From: Planctomycetaceae bacterium
GTDB taxonomy: Bacteria; Planctomycetota; Planctomycetia; Pirellulales; JAEUIK01
Length of the DNA stretch: 6,492 nt
Direction of reading: 5' to 3'
Assembly (NCBI GenBank): GCA_015493185.1
Contig: WGDQ01000113.1
Span: 1-6,492 of the forward strand
In this document: positions 1 to 5,247 of the stretch, in pieces
Layout: each line of letters starts with the position of its first letter
Numbering within the stretch: the first letter of the stretch is position 1
Position numbers and translations under genes: made by a program
Notes under the pieces: model-generated
Told to the model about the DNA's origin: nothing
What the model saw: the letters and a program-made list of their open reading frames with translations, nothing else
Databases searched by the model: none

Positions 1-594
1 CAAGCTGCCCTCTTGCATGTTGCAGTCGGAAACGCCCAGGTAGGTGAGCAGCAGTTTCAGCTCGGTAAGAAACGCCTTGGCCTCGGCGGGCGAGCGGAGA
101 TCGGGCTGGGTGACGATTTCCAACAACGGCGTGCCGGCGCGGTTCAGGTCGATGCGGCTGTCGGCCTCGCCGGCGGCTTCGTCGTGCATGCTTTTGCCGG
201 CGTCTTCTTCTAAGTGCACGCGGATGATGCCGACGCGCTTGGGCTCGAAGGCCCCTTTGGGATCGTGGATTTCGAGATAACCATCGTGGCTGAAGGGCAA
301 ATCGTACTGGCTGATCTGGTAGCCCTTGGGCAGGTCGGGATAGTAATACTGTTTGCGGTCCCACTTGGTAAACGGAGCGATCTGGCAGTTGAGCGCCACG
401 CCGGCCTCGAGGGCCAGCTCGAGCGCGCGGCGGTTCATCACCGGCAACGTGCCGGGCATGCCGATGCAGACGGGGCAGGTTTGCGTATTGGGCGGCGCGC
501 CGAAACGCGTGCTGCACCCGCAGAACAGCTTCGACTGCGTGAGAAGCTGCACGTGAACTTCCAGACCGATCACCGTTTCGTAAGCCGGGCTCAT
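1..594 (-). CDS. gatB: Asp-tRNA(Asn)/Glu-tRNA(Gln) amidotransferase subunit B, N-terminal part (runs off left edge)
   Basis: GatB binds the misacylated tRNA and phosphorylates its Glu or Asp side chain in the cytoplasm; GatA then supplies ammonia. The visible 198 residues open with MSPAYETVIGLEVHVQL, the usual GatB N-terminus. A four-cysteine zinc-type site follows (C25 and C27 in FCGC, C40 and C43 in CPVC). Next come the family signature RKQYYYPDLPKGYQISQYD (80-98), the HLEEDAGKS motif (127-135), NRAGTPLLEIVT (151-162) and MQEGSL at the edge. GatB is usually near 480 residues, so about 60% is missing, including the tRNA-binding helical and YqeY-like tail domains. The ATG at 594-592 overlaps the gatA stop in an ATGA arrangement, which implies translational coupling. 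No frameshift or missing key residue is seen in the part present. Identification is secure. Whether the substrate is Gln-tRNA, Asn-tRNA or both cannot be read from here. Confidence 0.97.
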   Translation of the reverse strand, partial: MSPAYETVIGLEVHVQLLTQSKLFCGCSTRFGAPPNTQTCPVCIGMPGTLPVMNRRALELALEAGVALNCQIAPFTKWDRKQYYYPDLPKGYQISQYDLPFSHDGYLEIHDPKGAFEPKRVGIIRVHLEEDAGKSMHDEAAGEADSRIDLNRAGTPLLEIVTQPDLRSPAEAKAFLTELKLLLTYLGVSDCNMQEGSL

Positions 595-2135
595 GATGCG
601 TCGACGGGCCTCCGCAAATGCCAATCGGTGGCTTGCTGAAACATGTGGGCGCCGCGGAGCAGGCGCTGTTCTTCGAAGGGCGGTGCCTGAAGCTGCAAAC
701 CGATGGGCAGGCCGTCGGCCGTGAATCCGCAAGGAATCGAGATGCCCGGCACGCCCGCCAAGTTGGCACCGGCCGTATACATATCGACCAGATACATGGC
801 CAGCGGATCGCGCAGCTTTTCGCCCAAAGCAAAAGCGGCCATGGGCGTGACCGGCCCGATGAGCAGATCGACCTGCTCGAAGGCGGCCCGATAGTCGTTG
901 TGAATGAGGCGGCGGACCTTCAACGCCTTGAGATAGTAGGCGTCGTAGTAGCCGGCACTGAGGGCATAGGTGCCGATCATGATGCGGCGTTTCACCTCGG
1001 CGCCGAACCCCTCGGCCCGCGTGCGGCGATACATTTTGACCAGCGGGCTATCGAGTGCCTCGGCCTGCTCGTGCCGGCCTTCGGCCTCGAGGCGTTTGCG
1101 CTGCGCTTCGAGCTCGCGGATGAGCGCTTGTTCGTCGGTGCGGTAGCCGTAGTGCACGCCGTCGTATCGGGCGAGATTGCTCGAAGCCTCGCTCGGGGCA
1201 ACCACATAGTACGTGGCCACGGCATAGCGGCTGTGGGGCAACGAGACCTCCTGAACCGTGGCACCCAGCGAACGGTAAACATCGATGGCGCGATGCACGG
1301 CCTCGGCGATTTCGTCGTGCAGGCCATCGGCCAGATGCTCGCGAACCACGCCGAGCCGCAGCCCTTCGAGCGGCTGATGAACCAGCCGGCTGTAGGGCGG
1401 CACGGGACGGTCGACCGCCGTCGAATCGGCCGGATCGCCGCCGGCAATGGTTTCGAGCAGCAGCGCGGCATCTTCGGCGCTGCGAGCCAGGGGGCCGATT
1501 TGATCCAAACTGCTGGCAAAGGCGACCAGCCCGAAACGGCTGACGCGGCCATAGGTGGGTTTCAAACCGGTCACGCCGCAAAAGGCAGCGGGCTGCCGGA
1601 TGGAGCCGCCCGTGTCGGTGCCGATCGAAAGCGGCGCCATCGAGGCCGCCACGCAAGCGGCCGCACCGCCGCTGGAACCGCCCGGCGTGTAGCCGTGGCG
1701 CCAGGGGTTGTGGGTCGGCCCGAAGTACGATGTTTCGGTCGAGCCGCCCATGGCGAACTCATCGAGGTTGGTTTTGCCGATCAACACGGCATCGGCTTCG
1801 CGCAGTCGGCGCACCACGGTGGCATCGTACGGTGGTCGAAAATTTTCGAGCATTCGCGAACCGCACGTGGTGGGCTCGCCGCGCGTGCAAAGCAGATCTT
1901 TCAGCGCCACGGGCAAGCCGGCCAGTGCACCGAGTGGCTCGCCGCGCCGGCGCCGCTCGTCGATGCGTTCGGCCTGCTGCAAGGCACTCTGGCGGTCGAC
2001 CCGAATGAAGGCATGCACCGAACCATCGAGCGACTCGATCCGGTCGAGAAAAGCCGTGGCGACCTCGACCGCGCTAAGCTGGCCCTCGCGTAGCGAGGCG
2101 AGCAGTTCGGCCGCCGATTTCTCTACGAGCGTCAT
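591..2135 (-). CDS. gatA: Asp-tRNA(Asn)/Glu-tRNA(Gln) amidotransferase subunit A (glutaminase)
   Basis: GatA is the amidase-signature subunit of GatCAB. It hydrolyses glutamine and channels ammonia to GatB. At 514 residues it is complete and slightly long for the family (about 485-500). The catalytic Ser-cisSer-Lys triad is intact: K79 in LPVALKDLL, S154 in PGGSSGGAAA and S178 in DTGGSIRQPA, with the family spacing of 24 between the two serines. Other GatA blocks are GLKPTYGRVSRFGLVAFASS (190-209), EGFGAEVKRRIMIGTYALS (375-393) with GYYDAYYLKA after it, and NLAGVPGISIPCG (458-470). The extra length sits at about 334-366, a charged, probably helical insert between HYGYRTDE and MYRRTRAEGFG. The ATG at 2135 lies 3 bases after the gatC stop, and the TGA at 593-591 overlaps the gatB start. 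No strong Shine-Dalgarno precedes it, so coupling to gatC is likely. A 491-codon frame on the opposite strand is a GC-rich shadow. Confidence 0.98.
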   Translation of the reverse strand: MTLVEKSAAELLASLREGQLSAVEVATAFLDRIESLDGSVHAFIRVDRQSALQQAERIDERRRRGEPLGALAGLPVALKDLLCTRGEPTTCGSRMLENFRPPYDATVVRRLREADAVLIGKTNLDEFAMGGSTETSYFGPTHNPWRHGYTPGGSSGGAAACVAASMAPLSIGTDTGGSIRQPAAFCGVTGLKPTYGRVSRFGLVAFASSLDQIGPLARSAEDAALLLETIAGGDPADSTAVDRPVPPYSRLVHQPLEGLRLGVVREHLADGLHDEIAEAVHRAIDVYRSLGATVQEVSLPHSRYAVATYYVVAPSEASSNLARYDGVHYGYRTDEQALIRELEAQRKRLEAEGRHEQAEALDSPLVKMYRRTRAEGFGAEVKRRIMIGTYALSAGYYDAYYLKALKVRRLIHNDYRAAFEQVDLLIGPVTPMAAFALGEKLRDPLAMYLVDMYTAGANLAGVPGISIPCGFTADGLPIGLQLQAPPFEEQRLLRGAHMFQQATDWHLRRPVDAS

Positions 2136-2138
2136 GAT

Positions 2139-2429
2139 TCAGTCGCCCAAAACGGCCGGAACCAGATAACATTCGTCGTCGTGGTGCGGGGCATTGGCCA
2201 GCGCCTCGGTCCGATCGAGGCTCGGCCGCACCTGATCGTCGCGAAAGACATTGAGCAGCTCGATGGCGTGGGCCATTGGCTCCACATCGTCGGTCGAGAG
2301 CTCGGAAAGACGATCAATGTATTCGAGGATTTGCCCGAGCTGCGAGGTCATGGCCTCGGCCTCCGACTCGCTGAGATCGAGCCGGGCCAGAAGGGCCACC
2401 TTTTCGACGTCTTGGCGTGTGAGGCTCAT
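2139..2429 (-). CDS. gatC: Asp-tRNA(Asn)/Glu-tRNA(Gln) amidotransferase subunit C
   Basis: GatC is the small structural subunit that wraps around the GatA-GatB interface and stabilises the complex. The product is 96 residues, the normal family size. It starts MSLTRQDVEKVALLARLDLS, the typical first helix, continues with QLGQILEYIDRLSELSTDDVEPM (30-52, helix then DVEP), and has the conserved VFRDDQVRPSLDRTEALANAP stretch (61-81, loop that contacts GatA). It ends in YLVPAVLGD, matching the usual C-terminal VP.VL. The ATG at 2429-2427 gives the canonical N-terminus. The 15 bases upstream hold no clear Shine-Dalgarno. It is the first gene of gatC-gatA-gatB. I could not locate a convincing promoter; candidates in the 690-base upstream gap match the consensus poorly, and read-through from rpmB is also possible. 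Confidence 0.96.
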   Translation of the reverse strand: MSLTRQDVEKVALLARLDLSESEAEAMTSQLGQILEYIDRLSELSTDDVEPMAHAIELLNVFRDDQVRPSLDRTEALANAPHHDDECYLVPAVLGD

Positions 2430-2485
2430 CAGCGGACGCCCAACATGAGAACCAACGGGGAAAAAAATGTGCGAATCGGCGGCAG

Positions 2486-2508
2486 GCGTTGCCTACCTCT
2501 GACAACGC
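2486..2508. repeat. Short inverted repeat upstream of gatC
   Basis: GCGTTG (2486-2491) and CAACGC (2503-2508) form a perfect 6-base inverted repeat with an 11-base spacer, about 57-79 bases upstream of the gatC ATG. Centre-to-centre spacing is 17 bases. It could be a small leader hairpin or a binding half-site pair. Six-base repeats also occur by chance in GC-rich DNA, so the call is weak. Confidence 0.25.
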
Positions 2509-2587
2509 AAACGGCAGAGCCGCCGGCAAGCTGAGTTGATGTGTACGATCGGTGTGCTGTCGCTCAAGCGATCCACGGTGAGCATCG

Positions 2588-2600
2588 GGGGCCCTGCCCC
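2588..2600. repeat. GC-rich 5-base hairpin in the rpmB-gatC gap
   Basis: GGGGC (2588-2592) pairs with GCCCC (2596-2600) around a 3-base loop. No U-run follows on either strand, so it is not a standard intrinsic terminator. If the gatC transcript starts upstream of it, it would be a stable leader hairpin about 160 bases before the ATG. Confidence 0.25.
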
Positions 2601-2643
2601 ATCGCGTTGCGCCGGTTGTCCAAACCATGTGGAAAGACCGACC

Positions 2644-2662
2644 CCTCAAAAAGCCTCAAAAA
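2644..2662. repeat. Tandem CCTCAAAAA direct repeat
   Basis: CCTCAAAAA occurs at 2644-2652 and again at 2654-2662, a 10-base period that matches one helical turn. AAGCCTC recurs at 2874-2880 and 2893-2899 in the same gap. Phased A-tracts of this sort can bend DNA. With only two in phase, the effect would be small. Confidence 0.5.
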
Positions 2663-2795
2663 GATCGCCTCGCTAACGGGTCAATCGGCCAACGGCGGCG
2701 ATGGCGTCGTGGGGCAATCTGGCTCGGGTGCTGGGGGCCGAACCGCCGAGCACCGTGGGAAGCGACCACGCCGGCGCGACGCTGGCCCTCCATTT

Positions 2796-2878
2796 GGCTT
2801 CGCAAAGCCGGCTTGCGACCACTGCTGCATATCGGCTTCGCAAAAAACCAAGGGGCCGATCCGTCGGGCTGTGAAGCC
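2796..2878. repeat. GGCTTCGC repeat and hairpin cluster
   Basis: GGCTTCGCAAA occurs at 2796-2806 and 2834-2844, with a degenerate copy GGCTTGCG at 2810-2817. The first copy closes a GGCTT/AAGCC hairpin (2796-2809, 4-base loop). The 10-base palindrome AAGCCGGCTT lies at 2805-2814. The second copy can pair with GTGAAGCC at 2871-2878 (8 pairs with one G-U), or ATCGGC at 2831-2836 can pair with GCCGAT at 2855-2860. The clustering of related short inverted and direct repeats is directly visible. Whether it is an interspersed repeat element or a structured RNA is unknown. Confidence 0.55.
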
Positions 2879-2981
2879 TCAACCCAAAAAAGAAGCCTCG
2901 CCAGAAGCGTCGCACAGCCCCCAGCAGCGATACCCCGCAACCAACCGCTCGCCAAAAAACGCATTCCGGCCGCGAGCCGTC

Positions 2982-3002
2982 AAAAAAAAGCCCTTCAGCT
3001 CT
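2982..3002 (-). terminator. Weak candidate intrinsic terminator downstream of rpmB
   Basis: Reading leftward from rpmB, a 6-pair stem AGAGCU/GGCUUU with loop GAAG runs straight into an 8-base U-run, about 115-135 bases after the rpmB stop. Two of the pairs are G-U and the stem shares its last bases with the U-run, so it is weak. An alternative 4-pair GCCC/GGGC stem uses 3011-3014 and 2990-2993. Further leftward U-runs at 2959-2954, 2891-2886 and 2847-2842 could act as backups. The U-run is clear; termination is inferred. Confidence 0.3.
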
Positions 3003-3115
3003 GCGTTGCCGGGCCGCCACAAATTCTGAGGCGATGCCTGCGACGGACCTCGTCGAGCCGACCCGTTCCTGCCTTCCCTTTTACGGACCGAACCATTTTC
3101 TTTGCAGCCGAGCCG

Positions 3116-3388
3116 CTAGGACGCCGCCTTTTCGGTAGGCAGCTTGAACGGCCGATTGCGAACCACTCGGGTAACCGCCCCGCTGCGAAGGCACTGCGTG
3201 CAAACGCGGATGGTTTTATTCGCGCCGTTTTGCGTGATGCGGACCCGTTGCAAGTTGGGCTTGAACTTTCGTCGTGAAATGCCCGTGCACTTGGTGCCCA
3301 CGCCGCCAAGGTATTTCGCTTTACCGCGGGTGGACACGGAGTTGCCCATTGCCGCGCTCTTGCCGCACACTTCGCACCTGCGAGCCAT
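3116..3388 (-). CDS. rpmB: 50S ribosomal protein bL28
   Basis: bL28 is a small protein of the large ribosomal subunit. The 90-residue product is complete and of normal or slightly long size. It begins MARRCEVCGKSAAMGNSVS and contains the family core GVGTKCTGISRRKFKPNLQR (29-48), followed by VRITQNGANKTIRVCTQCLR. C5 and C8 (CEVC) plus C63 and C66 (CTQC) form a complete four-cysteine zinc-ribbon pattern, so this is a Cys-containing version; some bL28 proteins lack these cysteines. The C-terminus ends NRPFKLPTEKAAS. The ATG at 3388 is backed by a GGGAG ribosome binding site 8 bases upstream and a plausible promoter at 3444-3471. rpmG, a frequent partner in other bacteria, is not adjacent. The next gene downstream on this strand is gatC, 686 bases away. 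The highly basic composition fits rRNA binding. Confidence 0.97.
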   Translation of the reverse strand: MARRCEVCGKSAAMGNSVSTRGKAKYLGGVGTKCTGISRRKFKPNLQRVRITQNGANKTIRVCTQCLRSGAVTRVVRNRPFKLPTEKAAS

Positions 3389-3396
3389 TCGACCGA

Positions 3397-3401
3397 CTCC
3401 C
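3397..3401 (-). promoter_or_regulatory. Ribosome binding site of rpmB
   Basis: On the minus strand GGGAG lies at 3401-3397, with 8 bases before the ATG at 3388. This is a near-ideal Shine-Dalgarno and fixes the rpmB start. It contrasts with gatC, gatA and the sulfatase, which have no clear site. Confidence 0.75.
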
Positions 3402-3443
3402 GAAAAAACCGGCTATATTCCCTGGAAATCTAAGAAACGTCTA

Positions 3444-3471
3444 AGTATACCGGGTTCGGGAGTGGCTGCAA
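3444..3471 (-). promoter_or_regulatory. Candidate sigma-70-type promoter of rpmB
   Basis: On the minus strand TATACT (3449-3444) matches five of six bases of the -10 consensus, and TTGCAG (3471-3466) sits 16 bases upstream with only a 3-of-6 match to the -35. Transcription would start near 3437, giving a leader of about 50 bases. CTTAGA is repeated with an 11-base period at 3445-3440 and 3434-3429, overlapping the -10 and the start-site region. The -10 is good and the position sensible; the -35 is weak. Confidence 0.4.
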
Positions 3472-3476
3472 GATGA

Positions 3477-3498
3477 GCGGCCGCGAGTTCGCGACCGC
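3477..3498. repeat. 22-base imperfect dyad upstream of rpmB promoter
   Basis: GCGG-C-CGCGA, a 2-base centre, then TCGCG-A-CCGC: nine of ten base pairs match across the dyad, with one mismatch (C3481 opposite A3494). It lies 6 bases upstream of the candidate rpmB -35, in the divergent region. This could be an operator for a dimeric regulator or just a cruciform-prone GC sequence. The symmetry itself is certain. Confidence 0.5.
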
Positions 3499-3620
3499 GC
3501 GACCGGGCGAAGTGGGTGCAAAACGGACCGAATGTGGTGGGGCGCGGGCGGATATTGGATAATGGCCGGTCGACCCGAGATCGGGCCCGGGCGCAAGACG
3601 TTTCGATTGTGATTTGACTG

Positions 3621-3654
3621 TAATTGTTAATTGTCGGCCCGCGAATTGTCGGCC
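3621..3654. repeat. AATTGT direct-repeat cluster
   Basis: TAATTGT is present twice in tandem (3621-3627, 3628-3634), and a third AATTGT lies at 3644-3649. The last two copies extend to a perfect 11-base repeat AATTGTCGGCC (3629-3639 and 3644-3654), a 15-base period. The cluster ends 60 bases before the start of the thioredoxin-fold gene, where an operator or promoter would be expected. A role in regulation is inference only. Confidence 0.55.
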
Positions 3655-3697
3655 TGCGGTTCGGCTGCCGGCCCACGAAATATCAGTTGCCGATTCA

Positions 3698-3703
3698 TTG
3701 AGG
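3698..3703 (+). promoter_or_regulatory. Probable ribosome binding site of the thioredoxin-fold gene
   Basis: TTGAGG with GAGG at 3700-3703 lies 11 bases before the GTG at 3715. The spacing is slightly long. It supports this GTG over the upstream TTG at 3631, which has no such site and would put 28 extra residues ahead of the signal peptide. Confidence 0.45.
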
Positions 3704-3714
3704 TTTTTCCAAAC

Positions 3715-5133
3715 GTGACTTTACTGCACGCGGCATGGTTGGGCGTTTGTTTGCACACTTTGGGCGGGGCCCCGGCAGAGGGCCAAGGCGCGCCGCCGGC
3801 AATCGAACCGGGTACGAAGCTGGTTTACCGCGGGCAGGTGGCGCGGGTGAACCGCGACCGCACGATGTGCGAGGCCGAAAAGTCGTTCCGGCTTTCGCTG
3901 GTTGCTTTGGCGTCGGATGCGCAAAATGTGCAGATCGGCTGGCTGGTCAGTGAAACGGGCCGCGGGGCCTGGCCGTGGATCGAGCGGGCCGGCCGCTTCG
4001 GTGCCACCCGGCAGAACGAAGTGGCCGTGTATCCGGCCGACGGGCCTTCGCTGTTATACGACCGCGGCGAGGCCAACAGCGTGATTGGTGTGCCGCTGCC
4101 GCTGGTGTGGCCAGAGCGGCCGCTCACGGCCGGTCGAACGTGGCGAGCGGGTCAGCGTGAGTTTCGCGTGCGCGGGCCGGACACCGTGGGATCGTACAAC
4201 GTGTGGGTGATCGAGGTTGTCGATCCGTTGGGTCACGAGCAAACCTGGTGGGTCGATGCCGAGCGGCCGTTTGTGGTGAAACTGGAGCGACGCGTCTTCA
4301 TGGGACGTGGCGAAGAACACCGGTTGACGATGCAGCTTCAATCGGTCGAGCAATTGGGGGCGGCCACGCTGCAACGGACGCGAGACGATTTTGCAGCGCT
4401 CGAACGGCTGCGCGGCGCGCTGGCCCGCGAGCGGCAGACCGAATCGCCCGACTTCACCTCGGCGCAAATCGCCGAGTTGCGACGGCAATTGCCGAAGCTG
4501 CGGCGGCAGTGGGCCGGCGGCGTATTGGAACCTTTGATCAAAGCGGCCCGGCGCGATTTCACGCGTCAGGCCGGACGCGACAACGACGTGGCGGCCTTGG
4601 TGGCCCGGTTCGTCGGTCGGCCGCCCGGACGGTTCGAGGTCGAAGGGCTGGGCAACGCACGACTTTCCAGCGACGAGTTGAAAGGCCGTGTGACGATTTT
4701 GCACTTTTGGGACTATCGCGATCAGCCGCTCAAGGCGCCCTACGGGCAGGTTGGCTACCTCGACTTTTTGAACGAAAAGCACGTACGGCGGCGCAATCCG
4801 ATGGCCGATGCGTCGCGCGCGGAAGTGCGCATTTTCGGCGTGGCCGTTCGTCGACAGTTGGGCGACGCCACGGGCCGACGGGCGGCCATTCGTAGCGTGA
4901 AGAAGCTGCGATCGTTCATGAACCTCGGCTACCCGATCCTGCTCGACGACGGCCGGCTACTGAAACAATTTGGCGATCCGCAAACAACCGGCGCCAGCTT
5001 GCCGCTTTACGTGGTGATTGGACCTGACGGGCGCGTGGTGCACTACCACGTTGGCTACTATCAGGTGAATCACGACGAAGGGCTGAAAGAGCTTGACGAC
5101 GTGATCGCCGCCACCGCACGCTCGGCACGCTAA
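3715..5133 (+). CDS. Exported TlpA/AhpC-like thioredoxin-fold protein lacking CxxC
   Basis: With the GTG start the protein has 472 residues. It opens with a short signal peptide, TLLHAAWLGVCLHTLGGAPA (2-21), with probable cleavage near APA-EG, so it should act outside the cytoplasm. Residues about 30-210 look beta-rich (GTKLVYRGQVARV, SYNVWVIEVVD, QTWWVDAERPFVVKLERRVF) and match no family I can name. A charged helical segment follows (about 221-280). The C-terminal 160 residues have thioredoxin-fold landmarks: GRVTILHFWDYRDQPLK (324-340), VRIFGVAVRR (371-380), YPILLDDGRLLKQFG (406-420), the cis-Pro loop ASLPLYVVIGPDGRVV (427-442) and HVGYY (445-449). In TlpA the FW strand end leads into WCxxC; here those cysteines align to D336 and L339, so disulfide exchange by the usual route is impossible. 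It may be a binding or structural variant. The downstream sulfatase is on the same strand 114 bases away. The fold call is fairly sure; the function is unknown. Confidence 0.8.
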   Translation: MTLLHAAWLGVCLHTLGGAPAEGQGAPPAIEPGTKLVYRGQVARVNRDRTMCEAEKSFRLSLVALASDAQNVQIGWLVSETGRGAWPWIERAGRFGATRQNEVAVYPADGPSLLYDRGEANSVIGVPLPLVWPERPLTAGRTWRAGQREFRVRGPDTVGSYNVWVIEVVDPLGHEQTWWVDAERPFVVKLERRVFMGRGEEHRLTMQLQSVEQLGAATLQRTRDDFAALERLRGALARERQTESPDFTSAQIAELRRQLPKLRRQWAGGVLEPLIKAARRDFTRQAGRDNDVAALVARFVGRPPGRFEVEGLGNARLSSDELKGRVTILHFWDYRDQPLKAPYGQVGYLDFLNEKHVRRRNPMADASRAEVRIFGVAVRRQLGDATGRRAAIRSVKKLRSFMNLGYPILLDDGRLLKQFGDPQTTGASLPLYVVIGPDGRVVHYHVGYYQVNHDEGLKELDDVIAATARSAR

Positions 5134-5247
5134 GCGCCAGCGACCGAGACGTTTTCTTTCATTTCTTTCGCTGCTTCGCTCTCGATCGATTGACGGCAGA
5201 AGATAGCGTGCCGGGGGCCGCGAACTTCTACCCAACAACGGCATGCC
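5134..5247. other. Spacer before the sulfatase with a pyrimidine-rich tract
   Basis: The 114 bases hold a pyrimidine-rich run at about 5152-5184, with TTTCTTTC repeated at 5153-5160 and 5162-5169. TTGACG at 5190-5195 is a good -35-like hexamer, but no -10 lies 16-18 bases on, where the sequence is GGGGGC. No terminator hairpin is evident. The sulfatase may therefore be transcribed with the upstream gene or from an atypical promoter. Confidence 0.4.

Larger units (their letters stand above)
2430..3115. other. 686-base gap between rpmB and gatC without a convincing gene
   Basis: Several frames are open here for 100-216 codons on both strands. None has a recognisable family, a ribosome binding site or sensible composition; the translations are Arg/Ala/Ser/Pro-rich, as expected of GC-rich noncoding DNA. 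What the stretch does hold is seven A-tracts of 5-8 bases, all on the plus strand (2461-2467, 2648-2652, 2658-2662, 2842-2847, 2886-2891, 2954-2959, 2982-2989). These read as U-runs in a leftward transcript. It also holds GGCTTCGC-type repeats (2796-2878), a tandem CCTCAAAAA pair and a few short hairpins. It is unusually long for a gap between two co-oriented housekeeping genes. It may combine an rpmB terminator, a gatCAB promoter or leader, and a dispersed repeat. Translated on the minus strand, about 2690-2830 resembles junk peptides I associate with intergenic DNA of Pirellulales genomes, an unverified impression. Confidence 0.6.
3389..3714. other. Divergent intergenic region between rpmB and the thioredoxin-fold gene
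   Basis: These 326 bases separate two genes that point away from each other, so both promoters should lie here. The rpmB side holds its ribosome binding site and a candidate promoter. The middle has a 22-base dyad (3477-3498), a short CCCGA/TCGGG dyad (3574-3585) and one GATAAT hexamer (3558-3563) with no partner -35. The right side has AATTGT repeats (3621-3654) and TTGACT at 3614-3619, a good -35-like hexamer without a matching -10 at 16-18 bases. The local AT content rises at 3601-3632, as expected near a promoter. An 87-codon frame on the minus strand here has no ribosome binding site and looks spurious. Confidence 0.7.

Noticed and set aside
618..2093. A 491-codon open frame on the plus strand opposite gatA
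   Set aside because: It is a mirror of the gatA codon pattern in GC-rich DNA. It is low in recognisable motifs, and gatA opposite it is unambiguous with an intact catalytic triad.
2530..2570. A TTGAGC/TACACA pair on the minus strand as a gatC promoter
   Set aside because: The -35 matches 4 of 6 and the -10 only 3 of 6, no better than chance in this length.
2673..3020. Minus-strand frames of 102-115 codons in the rpmB-gatC gap as a small gene
   Set aside because: Two frames are open at once and the composition is that of noncoding GC-rich DNA. The recognisable part looks like a repeat translated by chance. There is no Shine-Dalgarno.
2627..3277. A 216-codon plus-strand frame across the rpmB-gatC gap and into rpmB
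   Set aside because: It overlaps the end of rpmB antisense, has Arg/Ala-rich low-information sequence and no ribosome binding site.
3631..3714. TTG at 3631 as the start of the thioredoxin-fold gene
   Set aside because: It gives 28 polar residues before the signal peptide, lacks a ribosome binding site and falls inside the AATTGT repeats. GTG 3715 fits better.
5190..5218. TTGACG as the -35 of a sulfatase promoter
   Set aside because: The -10 position at a 17-base spacing is GGGGGC, so there is no sigma-70-type promoter.
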